Shown here: positions 16,573 through 23,191 of the stretch, one piece after another
Numbering within the stretch: position 1 is the first letter of the stretch
Layout of the letters: each line of letters begins with the position of its first letter
Assembly: GCA_028284145.1 (NCBI GenBank)
Contig: JANQSH010000018.1
Coordinates: 1-32,736 of the forward strand
DNA: 32,736 bases
Direction: 5' to 3'
DNA from: Planctomycetaceae bacterium
GTDB lineage: Bacteria > Planctomycetota > Planctomycetia > Planctomycetales > Planctomycetaceae
The notes under the pieces: generated by a model
Told to the model about the DNA's origin: nothing
The model's database searches: none
What the model saw: only the letters and a program-made list of their open reading frames with translations
Translations under genes and position numbers: made by a program

Positions 16573-17502
16573 TCGGGTGTTCTTCAAAAACGTCTCGTAC
16601 GCTTCCGCCACCTTGCCGGTTTCTGTGTCACCCATGTGTAAGTACATGCCGTAGGTTAGTTTGAGTGGCTCTCTCCCTTTGGTCAGTGTTACAGGTTTGG
16701 GTGGATTCTTTTTTCCCGTATAGGCGGATTCGCCAAAGGGATTGATTGCAAACAGTCCGTAATTCCGAACATGGTATCGTGATGGTCGGAAGTTATCGGG
16801 ATGATCGAATATCGCAATCCCCACTGCCTTGCCGTCCACCTTGCCAAAGTAATCAACCCAGTTGGATGACTTGCCCCAGCACTGCTTTGTTCCTTTGAGG
16901 CCATCGGCATTGATGACCGTGCCTGTGTTTTTTTCCTTCATATTCGTTGCCATGCGAAAGGCGAACAGGCCCTCCTTCGTATCACCGAAGGTCACATCCT
17001 CATCGACAGCCGAAAAGTTAATGTGGTAAACGATGGTGCGGTTGGCAAAAAATTGAATTTCCGTCTCCTCCTTCACCAGCGGACTGCCATCGCTGTTCAG
17101 CCAGTGGTTTTCCACGAGGAGTTTCGCCGGATTGCCTGCGGCCACTTCGGACCTGGCCAGGACATTCCTGATGGTCCCCCCTTCGTTCCAGAATTTGATG
17201 CCATTGACCTGATCGACGGCCAGCCAGATCCCGCGATGGTGTTTGTGGTCGGTATCTTCCGGTGCGCCATCAACGGGACGATTGATGACTGTTCCATCCG
17301 GTGCATGAACTGGCAGGAGGAATGGCTTCCTGTTCTCGACTGCCGTGTTGTAGGTTGTGAAAGGTTTTCCATCGATGGTCACGACCACCCGATCGCTCTC
17401 TTTTTCCAGTTGGACAACACCTTCCACCGCCATTGCCGACGTCATCAGCGAAGAACAAATCAGCATGGCGAAAGTGACAGGGAGATGAGCGCAGACGTTC
17501 AT
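16570..17502 (-). CDS. DUF6807 (PmoA-like) secreted protein
   Basis: A 310-residue protein. The start ATG 17502 follows AGGAG with a 9-base spacer; an upstream in-frame ATG at 17541 lacks a good ribosome site. The signal peptide is about residues 1-25, ending in SAMA. The body matches the DUF6807 family, automatically labelled PmoA-like: FTTYNTAVENRKPFLLPVHAPDGT, then DHKHHRGIWLAVDQVNGIKFW, then WVDYFGKVDGKAVGIAIFDHPDNFRPSRYHVRNYGLFAINPFG. It is not a methane monooxygenase subunit; family members are secreted proteins of unknown activity common in planctomycetes. The H-K-H-H-R-G-I-W cluster may bind metal or sugar. Its stop codon is part of an R1 terminus. Confidence 0.9.
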   Translation of the reverse strand: MNVCAHLPVTFAMLICSSLMTSAMAVEGVVQLEKESDRVVVTIDGKPFTTYNTAVENRKPFLLPVHAPDGTVINRPVDGAPEDTDHKHHRGIWLAVDQVNGIKFWNEGGTIRNVLARSEVAAGNPAKLLVENHWLNSDGSPLVKEETEIQFFANRTIVYHINFSAVDEDVTFGDTKEGLFAFRMATNMKEKNTGTVINADGLKGTKQCWGKSSNWVDYFGKVDGKAVGIAIFDHPDNFRPSRYHVRNYGLFAINPFGESAYTGKKNPPKPVTLTKGREPLKLTYGMYLHMGDTETGKVAEAYETFLKNTR

Positions 17503-17664
17503 CGAGGAAATCTCCTGTTTCGGTGCGCTGGTTGTTTTCAAAACCTCTCCCGCTGATTATACAGGAAGTGAATGGATTTCTCGATGTCCTCGGCCATTGG
17601 CCAGGCAGAACGTATCCGCTATCCCGTTTCGCATTTGCCATGATTATCTTGAGTAGCGTAGGGA

Positions 17665-17751
17665 AGTGCCTTGTCAAGGATTTGTTTTTGGGATACGGAT
17701 TGACTAGCCCGCTCCGTTGTCGCTCCCTGCAACTTCATCAAATCCAACTTT
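17665..17751 (+). repeat. R2 repeat, copy 2 (right end displaced)
   Basis: AGTGCCTTGTCAAGGATTTG at the start, then GGATACGGAT, CCGTTGTCGCTCC and AACTTCATCAAATCC. The expected tail CTTGACGGTCCA is missing here but occurs about 190 bp on, at 17942-17953. Confidence 0.75.
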
Positions 17752-17844
17752 CAGAGCGCGTTCAAAATGGCTGTAGTGTCTTCTGGACAGGTATTTTAGA
17801 GCGCGTCCGACTTAAACGTAGCGTCATCCGAACGGGTATTTCAG

Positions 17845-17892
17845 TTCCAAATGGTCCGCCAGCCGCTACGATAAAACTAGACGCAGTCTAGT
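17845..17892 (+). repeat. R3 repeat, copy b
   Basis: TTCCAAATGGTCCGCCAGCC, then GCTACGATAAA, then ACTAGACGCAGTCTAGT. The last is a perfect 7-bp stem with loop GCA, at the position where copy a has AGTCCGTCGGACT. The paired bases differ between copies but complementarity is kept. Confidence 0.65.
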
Positions 17893-17940
17893 ATCAAATG
17901 GTGCGCCAGCCTCTACAGCAAAACCAGACATGATCCAGTC
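17893..17940 (+). repeat. R3 repeat, copy c (degenerate)
   Basis: ATCAAATGGTGCGCCAGCCT followed by CTACAGCAAAACCAGAC. It is in direct tandem with copy b; the terminal stem is weak. Confidence 0.5.
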
Positions 17941-18004
17941 TTGACGGTCCACCAGCCGACGTGCTACGCACGGCAGGCACCGCGTTGAGGTATCGACGCA
18001 GCCT

Positions 18005-18101
18005 GGAGCGTATTACGCTTTTCTGTGCCGCGATGAGCGTCGATTGGCTTGCAAATACAGACTCTCACGAGCCAGAGACGTCACACCAGAAGGTAAACTC
18101 C
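18005..18101 (+). repeat. R1 repeat reaching the ClpP-like start codon
   Basis: GGAGCGTATTACGCTTTTCT at the start, then CCGCGATGAGCGTCGATTGG, GCAAATACAG, CTCTCACGAGC, GTCACACCAGAAGGTAAACT. The AGAAGG near its end lies 8 bases before the ATG at 18102 and is the only Shine-Dalgarno candidate for that gene. It is very close to the R1 copy at 27341. Confidence 0.9.
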
Positions 18102-18758
18102 ATGACCGCACGCAAGCGACGTTACCGACCACAACCTTCCATTCCACGTCTCCCGCTATCCAACGGTCTGTCCGCAGATCGCGACGCGGAACCGTGGGAA
18201 ATCGCAATCTATGGAGACCTGACCGATAAGCAGTCCGACCTCATTGGCCGTATGCTTGAGTTACCTCCGCGCAGTTCGGGCATCATCTTTTTTGACTCCG
18301 TTGGCGGCAGTCCGTATGTCGGGCTTGCTCTGGCCAGCCTGATTCGCTTGCGGGGACTCGACGCAACCGCAGTCGTGGCGAGTGAATGTTCCTCCGCCGC
18401 CATTCTGCCATTTGCCGCCTGTCGGGAAAGATACGTCACGCCGCACTGCACACTGCTGTTTCATCCAATTCGCTGGCAGAGTGATGACGAGATCCGACTC
18501 GACGAAGCGGAGGAATGGGCGCGGCATTTCAAAGTGCTGGAACAGGATCTCGACCGTCTGATCAACCGGTTGTTTGAATGCTCGGAAGAACAGATCGAGA
18601 AGTGGACACGTCCCGGACGATTTGTCTCCGGGGCAGAACTGGTGGATGCGGGACTGGCCAAAATGGTCGACCTCTTCTCCGGCGATGTCTGGCAGCAGAT
18701 AGAACAACAGCAGAAACGATCCAGGACCGAAAAGATCATCCCTGTCGACAAGACCTGA
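18102..18758 (+). CDS. ClpP-like serine protease subunit with altered triad
   Basis: A 218-residue protein of the ClpP/crotonase fold. The start ATG 18102 uses AGAAGG supplied by the R1 repeat. Ser98 in ASECSSAAILPFA sits where the ClpP nucleophile is, and His121 in LLFHPIRW where the catalytic histidine is. The third triad position falls in IEKWTRPGRFVSGAELVDAG, aligned with the E. coli [20 protein letters not shown]; the catalytic Asp is replaced by Gly (G172). A nearby acidic residue may substitute, or the protein may be inactive. No clpX is adjacent. Planctomycetes often carry several ClpP-like paralogues, and this is likely a divergent one. The N-terminus is basic and has no signal peptide. 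Confidence 0.8.
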   Translation: MTARKRRYRPQPSIPRLPLSNGLSADRDAEPWEIAIYGDLTDKQSDLIGRMLELPPRSSGIIFFDSVGGSPYVGLALASLIRLRGLDATAVVASECSSAAILPFAACRERYVTPHCTLLFHPIRWQSDDEIRLDEAEEWARHFKVLEQDLDRLINRLFECSEEQIEKWTRPGRFVSGAELVDAGLAKMVDLFSGDVWQQIEQQQKRSRTEKIIPVDKT

Positions 18759-18939
18759 CGTTCCAGTTTCTTGTGGTTGTAATTTTCTTGTGGTTGTAAG
18801 ATCTCATGCAGTTGTAAGATCGGCAGGTCGGCAATGTACTGGAATTGCGAGTCTGCAGGTCGATGCCACCCTGTTTCGACAACAATTTCTGAAAACCGTA
18901 ATTCCTGAAAACCGTTCACTACTCACCACGAGGTGATAC
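18759..18939. other. Short spacer with small direct repeats
   Basis: TTTCTTGTGGTTGTAA occurs once and TTTTCTTGTGGTTGTAA directly after it, then GCAGTTGTAAGATC echoes GGTTGTAAGATC. CTGAAAACCGTAATT is followed by CTGAAAACCGTT. These look like slippage duplications. It should hold the transglutaminase promoter. Confidence 0.45.
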
Positions 18940-19890
18940 ATGTCGTTGTTCACACGTCGTGAAGCACTTGGCACTCTGGCGTCAGTTCCCTTTGCAACTT
19001 GCCAGTTCGCTTTGGCGCAACAGCCGATGTCACAGAACGACTTTCGTCTGACGTATGTCGGAAACAACCGCTACAGGATGAAGTTCACGCTGCTGGTTCA
19101 TTCGCAGGGAACAGCATTGCGACGCATTACCGCCACCTGCCCCATTCCCACAAGCTGGCCGGAACAGACCGTCAAGCTGGTCAGTCAATCGGCACCGCAG
19201 GGAAGTCGCTTGCGAGCCATCCTCATCGCAGGGCAGGCGGCTTACCTGCATTGCTCCATTCCTTATGTCTCCGCCGGCGGCACGGGAACAGTCGAGCAAA
19301 TTTATGAGATTCAACGCTCCAATGTTCGCTTCGCAGGGAACCCGCAAACCCTGAAAGCACCAGAGACCATTACACCTGAACTGAGGACATTTCTAAAGAG
19401 TTCGCCCGGCATCAACGTGGCCGACAAGCGGCTGGCGGGACTTGTGAACCAGCTTTCGCAAGATCGATCTTCTGCCTGGGACCTGGTCCGCACATTTTAC
19501 GACTGGGTCCGCAACAATGTGCGTTATCAGCTGATGGACTATCAAGGCGCACAGTTCGCATTTTTGAAACGTCGTGGCGACTGTGAAGATATGACAGCAC
19601 TGTTCGTCGCTTTGTGTCGCATCAAAAAGATCCCGGCACGCACTGTCTGGGTCCATGAGCATGCCTACCCTGAATTCTACCTTGAAGAGGAGTCGGGGAA
19701 GGGCGTCTGGATTCCCTGCCAGATTTCCGGGAGTGAAGAATTCGGTCGCATCACGGAAGATGAAGTTATCCTGCAAAAGGGGGATTCATTTGAGGACAAC
19801 ATTCTGAACAAGACGTCACACTACGTTCCGGTTTCCGTCCGGGCCTTCGGTGGCCGAGTGAAGGTCGACAACAGACGGACACGGATATGA
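18940..19890 (+). CDS. Tat-exported transglutaminase-like protein
   Basis: A 316-residue protein. The N-terminus LFTRREALGTLASVPFATCQFALAQ has a twin-arginine-type signal ending about residue 27. The transglutaminase-like core is in the second half: RTFYDWVRNNVRYQ, then FLKRRGDCEDMTALFVALCR with the nucleophile Cys215, and VWVHEHAYPEFYL with His239 or His241 as the catalytic histidine. The third residue is less clear. Such domains act as cysteine proteases, amidases or cross-linkers; the substrate is unknown. The first half is a beta-rich region of unknown type. It is convergent with the next gene, separated by only a 13-bp palindrome. Confidence 0.87.
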   Translation: MSLFTRREALGTLASVPFATCQFALAQQPMSQNDFRLTYVGNNRYRMKFTLLVHSQGTALRRITATCPIPTSWPEQTVKLVSQSAPQGSRLRAILIAGQAAYLHCSIPYVSAGGTGTVEQIYEIQRSNVRFAGNPQTLKAPETITPELRTFLKSSPGINVADKRLAGLVNQLSQDRSSAWDLVRTFYDWVRNNVRYQLMDYQGAQFAFLKRRGDCEDMTALFVALCRIKKIPARTVWVHEHAYPEFYLEEESGKGVWIPCQISGSEEFGRITEDEVILQKGDSFEDNILNKTSHYVPVSVRAFGGRVKVDNRRTRI

Positions 19891-19906
19891 AGCGTAATAC
19901 GCTCTA
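19889..19906 (-). repeat. Solo R1 palindrome between convergent stop codons
   Basis: AGCGTAATACGCT (19891-19903) is exactly the gap between the TGA of the transglutaminase gene (19888-19890) and the complement of the TAG of the isomerase-like gene (19904-19906). With the flanking TCTA it equals the R1 left end; the rest of R1 is absent. It may serve as a small bidirectional hairpin. Confidence 0.85.
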
Positions 19907-21022
19907 CTCTTTGACACCTAATCCAATCTTCCTGCAGTACGCGATGCTGCGTTCCAGTTCGGTTTGCTGGTAATTCTGATCGGCTCTTGTCCGGCTGATA
20001 TTCTCAGGACGTTGGTACGGTTCGCGCGGCTTGCCATTTTCGGCAAATGCCAGGAACTGTTCGTAACCTTTCGGTTTGCCTGTCGGGAAGGATTTCCAGA
20101 ATTCGTCGTCGTTCAGTTTGAATTCCCGATTAAACCCGGAAATCGTTTCGATGTTCACCGCAACATGTGGACACAACTGCCGGAAAACTGTGAAGTATTC
20201 CTTCCAATCAACCGCTCCCTCACCCATTGCCGTCCATTGCGCCATCACACCGTTTTCGCTCTTCCAGGCAATGGAATCGCGCAGGCTGGTGGTCAGCACA
20301 TAGCGGCCGAGGTTTTTTAAGTTCTGCAACGGGTCTTCCAAAGTCCAGACGGCATTCCCGGAATCCAGATTCACACCCACAAAATCGGGACCAGCCGCTT
20401 CTACAAGTTCCGCCAGTTCGAGCGAATGCATGTCACCCGCATGGTTTTCGACAGCGATTTTCACACCGGCATCCATCGCTTCGACCTTGCGAGACTTGAG
20501 GACTTTCACCATGTCCACAATGCGAGCCTCAATGCCTCCTTCGGTTGTGCGATCCCGCCGTGAACCAAGAATCACACGAATGGCGGGCGAGCCGAGCGCT
20601 TTGGCGACACGAATTCCGAGTGACAAATGCTCCTCAGCCGTGCCGTAATTGTCCCGGAAGGTCGTTGAACTGGGGCAGATACTCCAGGTTCCAACCAATA
20701 GTGCAACACCCGCGTTGTCAGCATGCTCTTTAATGCCTGCCAGATGCACGTCGCTGAATTTTTCGGCGGCTTCAGAATTTTCAATCGCCTGCAGATCGGT
20801 GATGAACAGCGTGTCGACCTTGAGTTTCGCAGCGTAGTCGATCAACTCTTTTGCCTTCCACTTGAAAGCCCGCACCGCAAAGTTGTCGATGCCGAGTCGC
20901 AAAGAGACTTGCATCTGTTCAAAACCGGATAACAGACCGGGACCGAGCATGGCAGCGGCACCGCCAGCCAACAGGGTGCCGGCGAACTGACGACGTGAAA
21001 TGGCAGAATCAACACCAGTCAT
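19904..21022 (-). CDS. Tat-exported sugar phosphate isomerase/epimerase-like protein
   Basis: A 372-residue protein of the xylose-isomerase-like TIM-barrel family. The start ATG 21022 gives MTGVDSAISRRQFAGTLLAGGAAAMLG, a twin-arginine signal; longer starts upstream are implausible. Barrel landmarks include GIDNFAVRAFKWKAKELIDYA, VDTLFITDLQAIE, KIAVENHAGDMHSLELAELVEAAG with the conserved E-N-H, and FVGVNLDSGNAVW. The E-N-H and N-x-D-x-G-N motifs match the divalent-metal site of the family. The substrate is unknown; planctomycetes export many such enzymes, often for sugar or inositol derivatives. The stop TAG is contributed by an R1-type palindrome. Confidence 0.88.
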   Translation of the reverse strand: MTGVDSAISRRQFAGTLLAGGAAAMLGPGLLSGFEQMQVSLRLGIDNFAVRAFKWKAKELIDYAAKLKVDTLFITDLQAIENSEAAEKFSDVHLAGIKEHADNAGVALLVGTWSICPSSTTFRDNYGTAEEHLSLGIRVAKALGSPAIRVILGSRRDRTTEGGIEARIVDMVKVLKSRKVEAMDAGVKIAVENHAGDMHSLELAELVEAAGPDFVGVNLDSGNAVWTLEDPLQNLKNLGRYVLTTSLRDSIAWKSENGVMAQWTAMGEGAVDWKEYFTVFRQLCPHVAVNIETISGFNREFKLNDDEFWKSFPTGKPKGYEQFLAFAENGKPREPYQRPENISRTRADQNYQQTELERSIAYCRKIGLGVKE

Positions 21023-21144
21023 AAAGGCCCTGATTATTTGGGGGGGCGGTATTCTTTTTTTCGAGCGTGAAGGTACAAATCTCTGACCAGGAAAATTCCC
21101 GAAGATATCATCCCGGCCCACGAATGCTGCGTGGACAACGTGGA

Positions 21145-21248
21145 TTAGAACAGATGACGCTCATCTGTGCCGCGATGGACGTCGATTGGCCTGCAAATAC
21201 AGGCCCCCCACGAGCCGCAATCGCCACATGAAAAGGTAAACGGCTCTC
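21145..21248 (+). repeat. R1 repeat with a replaced hairpin
   Basis: Starts TTAGAACAGATGACGCTC instead of TTAGAGCGTATTACGCTC. Five substitutions abolish the usual palindrome and create a perfect one shifted by a few bases, CAGATGA-CGC-TCATCTG (21150-21166). The remainder (GTCGATTGG, CTGCAAATACAGG, CCACGAGCC, CACATGAAAAGGTAAACGG) is standard. Confidence 0.85.
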
Positions 21249-21409
21249 ATCCCGCCGTTCGTTCAATCATTGATCCAATTCCCTGATTGTAACACACCCG
21301 GTTCGAGAGGCGAATGCAAGTCAATTTCTGACGATAATTTTCAAAAGCGTTAAAGCGGATTGTGCTACCTGGACTTCCTCCTCGCTATTCGCCCGGCATC
21401 CAGAACCAG
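21249..21409. other. Spacer between R1 and R2, nothing recognised
   Basis: About 160 bp separating two repeats in the space between the isomerase-like gene and pspA. No coding frame or hairpin of note. Confidence 0.4.
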
Positions 21410-21513
21410 TGGACCGTCAAGATGAAAAATTGGGTTTGATGAAGTTGCAGGGAGCGACAACGGAACGGGTGATGTCGATCCGTACCCCAAAACAAAGTCT
21501 TGACAAGGCACTG
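21410..21513 (-). repeat. R2 repeat, copy 3
   Basis: On the minus strand it begins AGTGCCTTGTCAAGACTTTG and ends CATCTTGACGGTCCA, with GGGGTACGGAT, CCGTTGTCGCTCC and AACTTCATCAAACCC inside. It ends 8 bp from the pspA stop codon. Confidence 0.85.
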
Positions 21514-21521
21514 ACCTGTGT

Positions 21522-22091
21522 TCACTGCTTATCCAACTCCTGCTTGAGCGCTTGCAGTTCCGCCTCGACACGGGCGGCTCGGTCATCACTCATATCATCC
21601 GCCACGCGCACCCGGTTTGCTTCGCATTGCTCAAGTGATGAGACATCGACCTGCAGCGCCGTTTCCTCCTCGTGCAAACATTCCAGTTTGCGGACCGCCT
21701 CGGCATGCCGCGCTTCCAGAGCGCGTAACGTTGTGGTGAGATGTTCCCGCGTTGCGGTCGCAGCAACCTGCTGTTGCTCCAGACCGGCAATGACATCGGC
21801 AGCCTGTTGCTTGCGGACCAATGCCAGCCGTGCCGCGTTTTCGTCATTGTTGGCCAATTCCGTCTTTGCCTGATTCGTCCAGCGTTCCACTTCGAGCCTG
21901 TGTTCATTAAGTTCCGATTGAATCCGTTCTTCGGCTACCTGCGCCGTCTTCACACTGCGACGGGCACCGGCGAGTCCTTCCTCCATTTCACCCACGATCT
22001 GATCCAACGCAGCGACAGGGTCTTCTTCGCCAGCCAGCAGTGAATCCAAATTACAAGTGACAATATCCGTCAATCGACTGAAATAACTCAT
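21522..22091 (-). CDS. PspA/IM30 family protein
   Basis: A 189-residue coiled-coil protein. The start ATG 22091 gives MSYFSRLTDIVTCNLDSLLAGEEDPVAALDQIVGEMEEGL, which matches the N-terminal amphipathic helix and first segment of PspA/IM30. The rest is a continuous heptad-rich helix with many Glu, Arg and Ala. It is shorter than the usual 220-230 residues and ends at the C-terminal side of the coiled coil. Family members bind membranes, remodel them and respond to envelope stress in an ESCRT-III-like fashion. It lies downstream of a sigma factor on the same strand, separated by an R1 repeat, so stress-linked expression is possible. No pspBC or regulator is nearby. Confidence 0.87.
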   Translation of the reverse strand: MSYFSRLTDIVTCNLDSLLAGEEDPVAALDQIVGEMEEGLAGARRSVKTAQVAEERIQSELNEHRLEVERWTNQAKTELANNDENAARLALVRKQQAADVIAGLEQQQVAATATREHLTTTLRALEARHAEAVRKLECLHEEETALQVDVSSLEQCEANRVRVADDMSDDRAARVEAELQALKQELDKQ

Positions 22092-22150
22092 GTTGTTAAC
22101 CCCATTGAGGTTCTTCCGGAAAATGATTTTCAAGGGGCGCGATCAGGCCA

Positions 22151-22253
22151 GGAGCAGTTTACCTTTTTGTGCAACGTTTCTCGCTCGTGGGAGTCTGCGT
22201 TTGCAGGCCAGGAGGCGATTTTCGCGGCACAGAAGAGCGTAATACGCTTTATA
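22151..22253 (-). repeat. R1 repeat (reverse)
   Basis: GGAGCAGTTTACC at the low end, then CTCGCTCGTGGGAGTCTGCG, TTTGCAGGCC, TTCGCGGCACAGAAGAGCGT and AATACGCTTTAT. The central segments are intact. It lies between the sigma factor and pspA, both on the minus strand. Confidence 0.9.
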
Positions 22254-22411
22254 TCCATTGCAGTAATCCAACCAGGACTGTCTCCATACGTCCGATCAGA
22301 CTCTGCCGGACCTTCCCTCAACAACGCCATTCCTTCCTTTCGGATCTCGAAATCGTAATACCTTTTTTGATGTTTTTTGGAATTGATTTGGAGGAACCAG
22401 ATTGCCCCTGT
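22254..22411. other. Spacer after the sigma factor gene, nothing clear
   Basis: It contains an A/T-rich TTTTTTGATGTTTTTTGG tract near 22362, possibly related to termination of the sigma gene on the minus strand, but no convincing hairpin was seen. No anti-sigma gene is present. Confidence 0.35.
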
Positions 22412-23011
22412 TCAGGTCAGATTGCCATGGGAAACGTCGACAATTCCCAGTTGTTCCAGTTTGGATCGCAATTTCTCCCGCGCCAGTCGGAGCCGGCTCT
22501 TTGACGTCGGCACCGAAGTGTCCAGCGCATCGGCCACCTCAGAAAGACTTAAACCTTCAAAATGATGTAATGTAAACGTCAGCCTCTGGTCCTCAGGGAT
22601 TTGCTCCAGAAGTTCATCAACGATCGCCGCAAACTCCCGCTGATTCGCCTTTTGATCCGGCGTCAAAATCTCAGCCGCTACGCGCGCAGTCGCTGCTTCC
22701 CGGTCTTCCGGTGCGCCTTTCACGGCATGGACAAGTGCATCGTGCGATTGGCGACGGATATTGTCGATCAGCAGATTCCGCGCGACACGATACATCCAGC
22801 CCTTAAAACGTCCCAGGGGAAGGTAATCCCACGCCTGATTATAGACCCGCAGCAGGGTCTCCTGTGTGAGGTCTTCCGCCAATTGTGCATCGTGCGTGTT
22901 GCGAAGAAAGAATCCAACCAAAGGCCCCTGATGCCGCTGCATCAACTCGTCAAAGGCAAGGGAATCCCCACTTTGAATGCGGATCATCAGTTGATCGTCG
23001 TCATTCGCCAT
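22412..23011 (-). CDS. RNA polymerase sigma factor, ECF/sigma-70 family
   Basis: A 199-residue sigma factor with domains 2 and 4 only. Region 2 includes FDELMQRHQGPLVGFFLRNTHDAQLAEDLTQETLLRVYNQAW and FKGWMYRVARNLLIDNIRRQ, about residues 20-85. Region 4 includes IPEDQRLTFTLHHFEGLSLSEVADALDTSVPTSKSRLRLAREKL, about 139-183, with a helix-turn-helix of the usual S-L-x-E-V-A form. The linker of about 50 residues is somewhat long. No anti-sigma factor follows, and an R1 repeat occupies the space where one might be. It is divergent from the LarA-like gene and could control it or pspA, though no shared promoter motif was found. Confidence 0.92.
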   Translation of the reverse strand: MANDDDQLMIRIQSGDSLAFDELMQRHQGPLVGFFLRNTHDAQLAEDLTQETLLRVYNQAWDYLPLGRFKGWMYRVARNLLIDNIRRQSHDALVHAVKGAPEDREAATARVAAEILTPDQKANQREFAAIVDELLEQIPEDQRLTFTLHHFEGLSLSEVADALDTSVPTSKSRLRLAREKLRSKLEQLGIVDVSHGNLT

Positions 23012-23024
23012 TAAGAACTGCCTG

Positions 23025-23121
23025 CGATACGCTTGAAAATTCAGGATTCATTGGCCGCCGTTTGGTCGCGCGGACATCACGAGCCACGTACGGTTACAAG
23101 AAAAGGTCAATTGCTTTAGAC
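23025..23121 (+). repeat. Degenerate R1 repeat
   Basis: GATACGCTTGAAAA, CATTGGCC, CATCACGAGCCACG, then GGTTACAAGAAAAGGTCAAT and TGCTTTAGA follow the order of R1 segments with many changes; the palindrome is lost. It lies between the divergent sigma factor and LarA-like genes. Confidence 0.55.
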
Positions 23122-23191
23122 TATGATGTCCGGTTGAAATCAGAAAGAACAGCGTCGATGGCCACATCCCCGAACGAAATGGAGCAAAAAC

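Larger units (their letters stand above)
17503..18004. other. Intergenic region made of R2/R3 repeat debris
   Basis: About 500 bp between divergent genes. It contains R2 copy 2 (17665-17751), R3 copies b and c (17845-17940), and short echoes of R1 starts (TTTTAGAGCGCG, TTTCAGAGCGCG). A short R2 tail (CTTGACGGTCCA) reappears at 17942-17953, as if R2 itself was split. No gene is seen. Confidence 0.6.

Noticed and set aside
21409-21873. A 154-codon Ser/Cys-rich plus-strand frame opposite pspA
   Set aside because: It starts inside an R2 repeat and its low-complexity Ser/Arg/Ala composition is that of an antisense frame.
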